A stretch of DNA of 64,000 nt from Sphingobacteriales bacterium (GTDB lineage: Bacteria; Bacteroidota; Bacteroidia; Chitinophagales; CAIOSU01): positions 1 through 64,000 of the forward strand of contig JAIXUD010000002.1 in assembly GCA_027483645.1 (NCBI GenBank), read 5' to 3'. A program made the position numbers and the translations under genes. Within the stretch, counting starts at the first letter, position 1. Every line of letters begins with the position of its first letter. The notes beneath the pieces are model-generated. The model ran no database searches. It was given only the letters and a program-made list of their open reading frames with translations, and had not been told where the DNA came from. This document shows, piece by piece, positions 34,120 through 42,076 of this stretch.

Positions 34120-34452
34120 CTAAAACGGAAACAAATCAATCCCTAGCCAATCCGTTAGCCTAAAAAAACCTGTGGAAGCTACGTTGATAGCGATGCTTAT
34201 GAGCAGCGCTTTAGCAGGTTTAATTACCCAAAAGAAATAGATACCTAGTGCCTCAATAATAATGGTAATGGCGATGATGGCCCAGAAGTCTAGTCCAATT
34301 TTGCCGAACAGCCACAAGCCGCCCAAAAAGGTAATGCCATTGGCCAAGGCGGCAAACTGTATGCAGGGTAACCACTCCTTTTTGAAAAAAAACAGCAGCA
34401 CCAAGTATTCGACAACAACAATTAAGAGTAGGTTATATAGCAGTAATGCCAT
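34120..34452 (-). CDS. Small integral membrane protein of unknown function
   Basis: 110-aa protein with four hydrophobic helices (LLLYNLLLIVVVEYLVLLFFF, then FAALANGITFLGGLWLFG, AIIAITIIIEALGIYFFWVI and ALLISIAINVASTGFF). No family recognised. It starts 9 bases after the stop of the gene at 34462-34947, so the two probably form an operon. Confidence 0.65.
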   Translation of the reverse strand: MALLLYNLLLIVVVEYLVLLFFFKKEWLPCIQFAALANGITFLGGLWLFGKIGLDFWAIIAITIIIEALGIYFFWVIKPAKALLISIAINVASTGFFRLTDWLGIDLFPF

Positions 34453-34461
34453 GGGGTAGTG

Positions 34462-34947
34462 TTACTTCATACCGAACCAAGAGCCGTTTTCCAGCTCGGC
34501 CAGGAAGAGGTTTTTATCGTTCTCGTCCACAATTTGGTCGGCGGCTTTATTTGCTAGCACATAGTATTGCTCAAACTCCAACCTATTGCCGCTCATGGCG
34601 TTGGCGCGTGCCATAGCTTCTAGTGCGAAAGCCAAATCGAAATCGCCCAGGCGCTGCTCTTGCGTAATCTCGAAACAGCGGCGGGCATAGTGTAGTGCCT
34701 GCGCTTTTTCGCCCACCATTAGGTATACCCGGGTAAGCTGCCACTGGCTGCGCTGCAAATGCTCCGGCTCGCCCACTTGCGACCAATGGAACGCGGCGGC
34801 ATGAGCGGCATGTATCATCAGCTCATCCTGCACCCTATCTCGCTGGGTACGGTCAAGCATATCCCACACCATATTGTACAATTCGGTAGCAAAATGGTGG
34901 TGCGCTTCGGCTATATCAAAATCCTCGGTATCTCTTTCGGTGGCCAT
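34462..34947 (-). CDS. Helical TPR-like protein of unknown function
   Basis: 161-aa soluble protein with acidic ends and a helical repeat pattern (WQLTRVYLMVGEKAQALHYARRCFEITQEQ resembles one TPR unit, then DFDLAFALEAMARANAMSGNRLEFEQYYVLA a second). There is no signal peptide. Just 4 bases upstream of the ATG, on the minus strand, is a TATCTTTG (34952-34959) that fits the -7 consensus. If real, the transcript would be almost leaderless. Co-transcribed with the membrane protein downstream. Confidence 0.65.
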   Translation of the reverse strand: MATERDTEDFDIAEAHHHFATELYNMVWDMLDRTQRDRVQDELMIHAAHAAAFHWSQVGEPEHLQRSQWQLTRVYLMVGEKAQALHYARRCFEITQEQRLGDFDLAFALEAMARANAMSGNRLEFEQYYVLANKAADQIVDENDKNLFLAELENGSWFGMK

Positions 34948-35037
34948 AATGCAAAGATATGGAAAGTCTATTGACCCATAGAGGATTGCCTACAAGGTTT
35001 AAAAAAATATTATGGGTGGCAACATATGCTTTCCACC

Positions 35038-37206
35038 TCAATCAACCACCCCAACCGTTCTAAATATATGCCAAATGTTGCGGTAGAACGGCCCGTAGCG
35101 GTCATTGCTTACTTGCTTTTCCTCGCGAAGCCAAAAGTGCAAGTTGCTGGTAGTGTATAAATAACCGAAATAGTAGACTGTATGGCTCCAGTGTCGGCGC
35201 GCCAATAACCATACCGGGTAGCGGTAGTGGCCTTCTACTTGTTCTACTATCTTAATGCCATTTAAGCGCACGGCTTCGGCATCTATTAAGAATGGCGCAG
35301 CTGCTTTCTTGGGTTTGATGCCGCCATTCAGCTCAGCCTCACGCTTTTGCAACAAGCCCTCAATGGTAAGCGAGCGGTGTTGGGCTCGCAAGGCGGTAAT
35401 ATCCAGCGCCAATACCAACTCACCCAACAACCTGCTAAGCGCACTGTCTTTCACCGCTGCAAAAAAAGGAGAGTACTCCTGCGTGAGCGCCATACTCTTG
35501 TCATGGAAGTTTAGTAGCGGCCGTACGCCCTCAATACGTACGCTATCCAACGTAAGCTGGTCGGCTTTGTAGCGCAGGTAGCGGTACATCCAGCGCGGGC
35601 GGGGGTGGAAGGGCAGGTTCAGCTGCTCCGATGCCACTTCGTCGGTAATGTTCATGCCCACCATGTATTGCATTAGGTTGTCGCGCTTTAGATAAGCTTC
35701 GTGGAGCCTGTGCTGCTTAGCAAAGTACTCGCCTATTTTATCGCCAAACAGCTCTTCCAAATATTCGGTAGGGTTATGCTTAGCCGTTTTTTCGCCGTAG
35801 GTATGGTCCCAACTCCAGCGGGCAATACTCCAGTCTATCGTCCAATAGCCCCACTCCCAGCCGCTGCTGAAGGTTACGTGCCCTGGTACACCGTGCTTGG
35901 CCATGGTATCAATATCATCCAACCGGCCACCCAAGTAGGGCAACAAGTACATCGGTATCGAGTTATCAAACGTAATCCAATACGCACTCTCAGGGTAGTA
36001 CCAGGTCTCGCGCTGCTTTATCTCTTTGTTCAGCTCGTCCATCATGTGCTTTAGATTTTCGTTGCCGTAAACGGGTGCGCTTTCTTCGGTTGCGGTATAA
36101 AACATTACCGTATGTATCAGTATGCCGCGGTTGGCATCCAGTTGCTTTTCCTGTTCACTCATTGCATAACCATTCTCTTGGTTTGCTCCCACCATCATAT
36201 TGTCCTTCTTCACTACGTGTTTGCGGCCCATCAATTTGGCTCCGTATTTGTTGGTTATCACATCGGTTATGTGCAGGCGCTGTTGTTCTTTTTTGGTTAC
36301 GTTGCCCTCGCTAAACTCCGTACTGCTAAACTCCATATTTACTACATCCCAACCTATGGCCATTAGCCAGTCCAAGTTGCGGTCAATCTGCTTTTGCTTC
36401 GGCCTCCAGCTTTTCGGAAATCCCTCGTACAGCTTGTATGCGTTCTGCTGCAACATGTGTAGGCTAACGTCCACACCCATAATAATGCCGCGGCTCTTGC
36501 CATAATCCACAAACTGTTGCGCATAGGCAGGCCAGTACTTGCGGCTGATGCCTTCCAGTAGGTTGAACTCAAAGTAGTTCTGCCCGTTGCGCACCAGCCA
36601 ATCCAGGTACTCGTTCACTTCTGCAATGCCGCCTTCAAACTCATGATTGAGCAATTGCTGTGTAAGCTCTAGCGGGTGCATGGTATGCAGGTGAAATCCC
36701 TTTTTGTCGAACCGCGCCTTAGCCTCCCAAGAGAAGTCTTTCGGCAGCGGCCAAGTTATTAGTTTGGGTATGATGGTTTCTTTAGGATGATAAAATTTGA
36801 ATCCTAAATGCTCCTGCAACAAGCCATACAGCCCAAAGGCGATGCCTTGGTAAGATGGCGTTTCCAGCGTCATCACGATACCGCTGCCTGATGCGGAAGC
36901 ACGCCAAGTATAATCGTGGTCAGGGTATTGCAGGTAGGGGTATTGGGTAAAGTTTTTACTGAAACGGTTGGGCTGGTTGGCGCGGGTGGTATCTATGGCA
37001 GGCAGCTTGAGCACTACATCGCCGGTGGTACCATACTGCACCGTGCAGTTGCAGGCTTGGGTGAGCAGAGCGCTTACATCAGTAAGGGTAATGCGGGTAA
37101 TGGAATTTTCCAGCACAGCTGGCGGGGCATCAATAGCAATAGTGTTGATGGCTTGCGATGCGTGCCAGCCCAACAGCATCAAGCAAACGAGTATAATATG
37201 GCGCAT
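35038..37206 (-). CDS. Putative secreted glycoside hydrolase, (beta/alpha)8-barrel type
   Basis: 722-aa exported protein with a signal peptide (about 1-19). The segment GIAFGLYGLLQEHLGFKFYHPKETIIP (about 123-150, read in parts) matches the accessory N-terminal domain seen before the barrel of GH67 alpha-glucuronidases, GH20 and DUF4838 proteins. The following part has barrel-like blocks: NEYLDWLVRNGQNYFEF, RGIIMGVDVSLHM and GWDVVNMEFSSTEFSEG (the last a candidate acid/base region). The C-terminal third is helical. No T9SS domain or lipobox is present. It is probably a periplasmic carbohydrate-active enzyme of an uncharacterised family. The catalytic residues are inferred, not established. Confidence 0.6.
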   Translation of the reverse strand: MRHIILVCLMLLGWHASQAINTIAIDAPPAVLENSITRITLTDVSALLTQACNCTVQYGTTGDVVLKLPAIDTTRANQPNRFSKNFTQYPYLQYPDHDYTWRASASGSGIVMTLETPSYQGIAFGLYGLLQEHLGFKFYHPKETIIPKLITWPLPKDFSWEAKARFDKKGFHLHTMHPLELTQQLLNHEFEGGIAEVNEYLDWLVRNGQNYFEFNLLEGISRKYWPAYAQQFVDYGKSRGIIMGVDVSLHMLQQNAYKLYEGFPKSWRPKQKQIDRNLDWLMAIGWDVVNMEFSSTEFSEGNVTKKEQQRLHITDVITNKYGAKLMGRKHVVKKDNMMVGANQENGYAMSEQEKQLDANRGILIHTVMFYTATEESAPVYGNENLKHMMDELNKEIKQRETWYYPESAYWITFDNSIPMYLLPYLGGRLDDIDTMAKHGVPGHVTFSSGWEWGYWTIDWSIARWSWDHTYGEKTAKHNPTEYLEELFGDKIGEYFAKQHRLHEAYLKRDNLMQYMVGMNITDEVASEQLNLPFHPRPRWMYRYLRYKADQLTLDSVRIEGVRPLLNFHDKSMALTQEYSPFFAAVKDSALSRLLGELVLALDITALRAQHRSLTIEGLLQKREAELNGGIKPKKAAAPFLIDAEAVRLNGIKIVEQVEGHYRYPVWLLARRHWSHTVYYFGYLYTTSNLHFWLREEKQVSNDRYGPFYRNIWHIFRTVGVVD

Positions 37207-37366
37207 AGGGTAAAGTTAGGGTAATGGAACGTGAGATAAAAACGGCCTCAAAGCAGGCACCAGTTTTCAGGGAATAAGTGGTCGGACGAATACCTCACTA
37301 TTAGTAGGGCATTCCCAATTTTGGTAATAAGCTAGCCACATGGCGTCCACGCTTTAGGCGTGGCTT

Positions 37367-37417
37367 AACACTAAAACGCCATCACCAATTTACATTACCG
37401 TAGGATGTTTTAGTGTT
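37367..37417. repeat. Inverted repeat in the 523-base gap 37207-37729
   Basis: Perfect 11-base arms AACACTAAAAC (37367-37377) and GTTTTAGTGTT (37407-37417) with a 29-base loop. A further small hairpin (ACGCTTTAGGCGT) lies just before. The remainder of the gap contains a TATTTTTG -7-like element at 37529-37536 facing the OmpA gene and no gene. Confidence 0.6.
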
Positions 37418-37729
37418 CAGACGAGGCAATGATTGGAATGTAAACCTGAATGCTGAAGAAATACCCACGCAGAAGTACTCGTGCGACCACAAAGTTATTC
37501 CTCCATGCCATCCCTCAAAAATATTATGTATTTTTGCAGCCCAATTGACGGACGGTGTAGCCTGTTTGGGTTATTAACGTGCCCCATTTGTGGATTATCA
37601 ATTGAAAAACAGTATCTTAGGTATAATTGGTGTAAAGGCACCGGCAACCTTTTGTGGATAACTACGTAGAAATACTTAACCACCACAATTTCCCGCACAA
37701 AAACGGGACTTCCTATAAATGGTAGAGCT

Positions 37730-39736
37730 ATGAAAGCAACCCATTTTTTATTGAGCACCTTTCTTGCTGCCAGCATGGCGGTGCATACGCCGCTTGCCGC
37801 CCAAGATGCCGATACCACTGCCAAATTCCACATTAGCAATGAACCGGTGGAAAAGGCCGATACCAAGAGTTATTTCATTCCGCCTTTTGCCTTTACCAAC
37901 CTCAATTCGCCAGTATACTTCGTTGATGCCAAGAAGCTGAAAAACCTGGAGAAGCTGGAAGCCTCCAATAAATTACCCGAGCTGAAAGAAGCTTTGGAAG
38001 AATACATTAGCAGCTTTAGTGGCGAAAACTTCGGTCAGGATTATGAACTGATGTGGAAACTAGCCCAGCTTTACGAAAAAGACGACCAGCTAGACAACGC
38101 CAAGTGGCTTTACCGCATACTGCTTCGCCACAGCGAAAGCCACATTGAAAAGATAGCGCAGTTTTATGAGGCGCTTACCGTAAACGATAAAGACTATTAC
38201 GTACCTATTTCTTTCTACTACGAACTGGTGGAATACCGCCGCCAAGTGGATACGCTGATACCGCCGCAAGGGGTTTTCTTGAACATGGGAGCCAGCGTAA
38301 ACAGCGAGTTTGAAGATTATGGCCCATCGCTGAGTACCGATGATGAGATAATGTTCTTCGGCACCAAGCGAAACCGCCGCACCATCAAGGGTGTGGAGCA
38401 CATCAACGAGGATGTATACTACAGCAACCGCGATGAGAACGGCGGCTGGGGCGAGGCCTTGCCACTGGAAGGCATCAACAGCCCATATAACGATGGTGCC
38501 CCCTACCTTACCCGCGATGGCAACACCCTATACTTTGTACGCTGCGAAGCGCCCGGCGGCCTTGGCCGTTGCGACCTATACGTGGCCGACAAACAAGATG
38601 ACGGCACTTGGGGCGATGTGCGCAATCTAGGTCCGAATGTCAATACTGAGCACTGGGACAGCCACCCATCGCTTTCGCATAGTGAGGATACCCTGTACTT
38701 TACCAGTGACCGCCCAGGTGGTTTTGGTGCCAACGACATATACTACACACACAAAAACAAGCACGGCGAATGGATGCCTGCCCAAAACATGGGGCCCATC
38801 ATCAATACCCGTGGCAATGATTTAAGTCCGTTCTATCACCCAGTGCACCACGTGTTCTATTTTAGCAGCGATAATCAGGTACTGAACTTCGGCCACTTCG
38901 ATATCTATAAGAGCCGTTGGCTGGGCGCGCAGTGGGAAGAGCCTAAAAACATTGGACCGCTGGTAAACGGCTGGGGCGATGAGCACTTTTTTACCATCGA
39001 TAGCAAATCAGAAAACCTATACTATGCCCGCAGCGAGCAGGAAAACATGAAGCAGGTTGACCTGTTTTCGTTCCCGTTGCCGATGGAGGCGCAGCCACTT
39101 GCCTTTACGGTGTTCAAAGGCTCTATTGTAGATTCCGCCACGGGCAATCCTTTTACCGGCATCGTTTCGATCATCGATTTGGATAACGGGATAGAGGTAG
39201 CGCCCAAGTTTGTACGCCCCGATGGTTCATTTGAGTTTGATTTGATTGATGAGAACCGCTACCTGCTGGTAATACAGGGGGAGGATTTCTTCCGGGTAGA
39301 GCAACATATTGATCTGAATGGCGATACCACCGTAACCATTGCGGTGCCTACTATTGACGTAGTGAAGATTCAGTTTACCTCTATTGAGTTTGAATCTAAT
39401 AGCTCGGAGATTACAGAGGGTATGAAGCCCGATTTGTTTAATCTGATGAACTACATGATTGATAACCCAACCATTGATTTGGTTATCAGTGGCCATACCG
39501 ATAGCCGTGGCGACCCCGAGAAGAACATTTACCTATCGCACCTGCGTGCCTTGGCCATTAAAGACTTCCTGACCGAGAACGGCGTTATAGAACCCGACCG
39601 CATTGATGCGCAAGGTTATGGCAGTACCCAGCCTATCATCAAGGAAGAGCTAACCGAAGAAGACCGCAAGATAAACCGCCGCGTGGAGTTTGAAATACTG
39701 AAACCCAGCGAAACCGACCATGCCGACCAAGAGTAA
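37730..39736 (+). CDS. PorE-like OmpA-family outer-membrane protein
   Basis: 668-aa envelope protein. A signal peptide (1-24) is followed by a TPR-like helical region (about 75-165) and a six-bladed PD40/WD40-type propeller (about 185-440; YGPSLSTDDEIMFFGTKR, APYLTRDGNTLYFVR, HPSLSHSEDTLYFTSDRPGG). A carboxypeptidase-regulatory-like domain (about 455-535) precedes a C-terminal OmpA peptidoglycan-binding domain (about 545-655; SGHTDSRGDPEKNIYLSHLRA). This order is that of PorE, the T9SS component thought to anchor the machine to peptidoglycan. Bacteroidota carry several paralogues, so PorE itself is not proven. No other por/gld gene lies nearby. Confidence 0.85.
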   Translation: MKATHFLLSTFLAASMAVHTPLAAQDADTTAKFHISNEPVEKADTKSYFIPPFAFTNLNSPVYFVDAKKLKNLEKLEASNKLPELKEALEEYISSFSGENFGQDYELMWKLAQLYEKDDQLDNAKWLYRILLRHSESHIEKIAQFYEALTVNDKDYYVPISFYYELVEYRRQVDTLIPPQGVFLNMGASVNSEFEDYGPSLSTDDEIMFFGTKRNRRTIKGVEHINEDVYYSNRDENGGWGEALPLEGINSPYNDGAPYLTRDGNTLYFVRCEAPGGLGRCDLYVADKQDDGTWGDVRNLGPNVNTEHWDSHPSLSHSEDTLYFTSDRPGGFGANDIYYTHKNKHGEWMPAQNMGPIINTRGNDLSPFYHPVHHVFYFSSDNQVLNFGHFDIYKSRWLGAQWEEPKNIGPLVNGWGDEHFFTIDSKSENLYYARSEQENMKQVDLFSFPLPMEAQPLAFTVFKGSIVDSATGNPFTGIVSIIDLDNGIEVAPKFVRPDGSFEFDLIDENRYLLVIQGEDFFRVEQHIDLNGDTTVTIAVPTIDVVKIQFTSIEFESNSSEITEGMKPDLFNLMNYMIDNPTIDLVISGHTDSRGDPEKNIYLSHLRALAIKDFLTENGVIEPDRIDAQGYGSTQPIIKEELTEEDRKINRRVEFEILKPSETDHADQE

Positions 39737-39911
39737 ACAGTGCTTTATCAAGTACTCTAATCAATCCACCAGCCTCTTAGAGAAATTCTGCCCTTTGTAG
39801 TGAATCCAAAGTATGGCAGTTAGCTGGGCCGAAAAATTAACAGCAGAGTTGGTAAAATACTACCAAAACTTCCCGCAAGAATATAGGTACCTGTTATTTA
39901 AATAATGCACC

Positions 39912-40472
39912 TTAAGTATTGTACACATTCATCGTCCGTTCCAACCCAATGGCCCCAAAGCTTAGGATAGCCTCGGCTGCCTTTTCAGTTGCGGCTTGTA
40001 CCAATGGTTCTTCATCAGGTTTCCACTTGCCTAATACGTATTCAGCCTGACGGCCTTTGGGGAAATCGCTGCCAACCCCCACACGCAGGCGCGGATACTC
40101 TTGGGTAAGCAGGCACTCGGTAATGCTTTTTAGGCCGTTGTGGCCGCCATCGCTGCCTTGCTTGCGCATACGTAGCTTGGCCACCGGCAGGGCAATATCA
40201 TCCGTTACTACCAGTATATCAAAGGGCAATACCCGCAAAGTTTGCATCCAATAGCGAACCGCCTTGCCACTTAGGTTCATATAGGTATTAGGCTTCAGCA
40301 GATAGAAGGTTTTACCCTTGTGTTTTATCTCCGCTACATCGCCATGGCGGTCGGTACGGAATATACCGCCTTCTTTGCGCGCCAAATAATCGAGCACATC
40401 GAAGCCAATGTTATGACGGGTATGGGCATACTCACTGCCAATGTTGCCGAGCCCGGCTATCAGGTATTTCAT
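39912..40472 (-). CDS. pth: Peptidyl-tRNA hydrolase
   Basis: 186-aa enzyme that releases peptides from peptidyl-tRNA dropped by ribosomes. The active-site residues are in place: N10 (LGNIG), H20 (TRHNIGF), D92 (VTDDIALP) and N112 (GGHNGLKS), with NTYMNLSG between. Normal length. It is often next to rplY (ribosomal protein bL25), which is not seen here. The gene starts 7 bases from a heptad array on its upstream side. Confidence 0.96.
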   Translation of the reverse strand: MKYLIAGLGNIGSEYAHTRHNIGFDVLDYLARKEGGIFRTDRHGDVAEIKHKGKTFYLLKPNTYMNLSGKAVRYWMQTLRVLPFDILVVTDDIALPVAKLRMRKQGSDGGHNGLKSITECLLTQEYPRLRVGVGSDFPKGRQAEYVLGKWKPDEEPLVQAATEKAAEAILSFGAIGLERTMNVYNT

Positions 40473-40479
40473 TTTGTTA

Positions 40480-40687
40480 GTATCAAGTAATGAGTATCAA
40501 GTATCAAGTACAAAGACACAAGATATTAGACGCAACAAAAATAGCGCACTTTCGGCAAAGCTGCCTAGGGCTCTACATTTTGCGGGCGGAAATCCATTGT
40601 AAATAGGACAAAATAACGGGGATTAAGCTAAAGGCTTTTTATTCATATCCATCAATGAAGCAGTACTTGATACTCAAATCTTGATTC
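40480..40687. repeat. Inverted pair of heptanucleotide arrays
   Basis: Left array: eight consecutive 7-base units (40480-40535), starting with GTATCAA units and passing into GACACAA-type units. Right array: about three and a half units in the opposite orientation (40660-40687; GAATCAA, GATTTGA, GTATCAA on the minus strand), ending exactly at the hpd stop codon. About 125 bases without recognisable features separate them. Confidence 0.85.
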
Positions 40688-41823
40688 TACAAAGTGCCCC
40701 GCAATTCTTGCTCCCTTTCAATCGCTTCGAAGAGGGCTTTAAAGTTGCCTTTGCCAAATGACTTGGCCCCTTTGCGTTGTATAATCTCGAAGAATACGGT
40801 TGGGCGGTCTTCTACCGGTTTGGTAAAGATTTGTAGCAGGTATCCCTCATCGTCGCGGTCTACTAATATGTTAAGCTTTTGCAACTCATCAATGCTCTCG
40901 TCTATTTGGCCGATGCGGGTTTTGAGCTCGGTGTAATAGCTACTAGGTACTATTAGAAACTCCACGCCACGGTTGCGGAGGTCGGTTACGGTATGCATTA
41001 TATCATCGGTAGCAACGGCAATATGCTGTACTCCCGGTCCACCATAAAAATCAAGGTATTCCTCAATCTGCGATTTCTTTTTGCCCTCGGCGGGCTCGTT
41101 TATCGGAAACTTGATGCGGCCATTGCCGTTACTCATTACCTTACTCATTAAGGCGGTGTACTCAGTGCTGATGTCCTTATCGTCAAAGCTGATGAGTTGT
41201 GCGAAGCCCATTACTTCTTGGTAAAACTTTATCCATGGGTTCATCTCGTTCCAGCCCACGTTGCCCACCATGTGGTCAATATATTTCAAGCCAACCGATT
41301 CGGCCCTGTATGGTGGGTTCCATACTTTATAGCCCGGCAAAAAGGTGCCATTGTAATCCTTTCGCTCCACAAATACGTGCACGGTATCGCCATAGGTATG
41401 TATGCCACTGCGCACCACTTTGCCGTTAGCATCGCTTTCTTCATTAGGCTCCAAGTATGGCTTTGCACCGCGTTTTACGGTTTCCTCAAAGGCTGCGCGA
41501 GCATCATCAACCCACAGGGCTACTACCTTTACACCATCGCCGTGTGCCTGCACGTGGCGGCTTATCTCGTTATCGGCTACTAGCGATGTGGTAAGTACTA
41601 TGCGAATTTTATCTTGCTGCAGTACGTATGAGGCACGGTCTTTTACGCCAGTCTCCAAGCCAGCATAGGCCAGCGGCTGAAATCCGAAGGCATTAATATA
41701 ATAGTACGCCGATTGCTTGGCATTGCCCACATAAAACTCCACATAATCGGTACCGTTCAGCGGTAAAAAGTCTTCGGCAGATGGATTTATTTTCGGGATA
41801 TTTAAAGCGGATGTAGATGACAT
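40687..41823 (-). CDS. hpd: 4-hydroxyphenylpyruvate dioxygenase
   Basis: 378-aa non-haem iron dioxygenase converting 4-hydroxyphenylpyruvate to homogentisate in tyrosine degradation. Two vicinal-oxygen-chelate halves are visible. The iron ligands of the facial triad are H184 (YIDHMVGN), H267 (GVQHIAVAT) and E346 (FFEIIQRKG), with the C-terminal GKGNFKALFEAIEREQ helix that closes the active site. Length and motifs are canonical. Homogentisate dioxygenase is not in the window. Degenerate heptads lie just upstream of the start. Confidence 0.96.
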   Translation of the reverse strand: MSSTSALNIPKINPSAEDFLPLNGTDYVEFYVGNAKQSAYYYINAFGFQPLAYAGLETGVKDRASYVLQQDKIRIVLTTSLVADNEISRHVQAHGDGVKVVALWVDDARAAFEETVKRGAKPYLEPNEESDANGKVVRSGIHTYGDTVHVFVERKDYNGTFLPGYKVWNPPYRAESVGLKYIDHMVGNVGWNEMNPWIKFYQEVMGFAQLISFDDKDISTEYTALMSKVMSNGNGRIKFPINEPAEGKKKSQIEEYLDFYGGPGVQHIAVATDDIMHTVTDLRNRGVEFLIVPSSYYTELKTRIGQIDESIDELQKLNILVDRDDEGYLLQIFTKPVEDRPTVFFEIIQRKGAKSFGKGNFKALFEAIEREQELRGTL

Positions 41824-41825
41824 AG

Positions 41826-42010
41826 CGTTGGGTTATTGGGTTACTGGCAATTAGTTATTGATTGCTTTACTGATTATTGGTGTTTCGAAAATCGGCAATG
41901 CAGACCAACCGATTACTAGATTAACTGATAAACCGGCATACTAATCCCAACTCTAATCTACGGATTAGGGTTCCGTTGTGCAAATTGGTTAACCGTTTCA
42001 TCGGTTAATC
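41826..42010. repeat. Degenerate heptads and inverted repeat upstream of hpd
   Basis: Directly before the hpd ATG, 41826-41880 shows roughly 7-base periodicity (ATTAGTT, ATTGATT-like units). Further on, an 18-base segment at 41919-41936 matches the reverse complement of 41993-42010 at 15 positions, and a CTAATCC/GGATTAG hairpin (41941-41968) lies inside. No gene lies in 41824-42076. Confidence 0.5.
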
Positions 42011-42076
42011 AGTTTTCGAATGTTTGTTTAATTATTGGAATTGGGCTTAGAAGCTGTTGGGGAATTTACCCGAAAC

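Noticed and set aside
37207-37729. tRNA or structured RNA gene in the gap before the OmpA gene
   Set aside because: No cloverleaf or recognisable RNA family; only an inverted repeat and a promoter-like element are visible.
39813-39905. 30-codon ORF between the OmpA gene and pth
   Set aside because: The peptide looks plausible (AEKLTAELVKYYQNFPQEYR) but is too short, with no promoter or terminator to support it.
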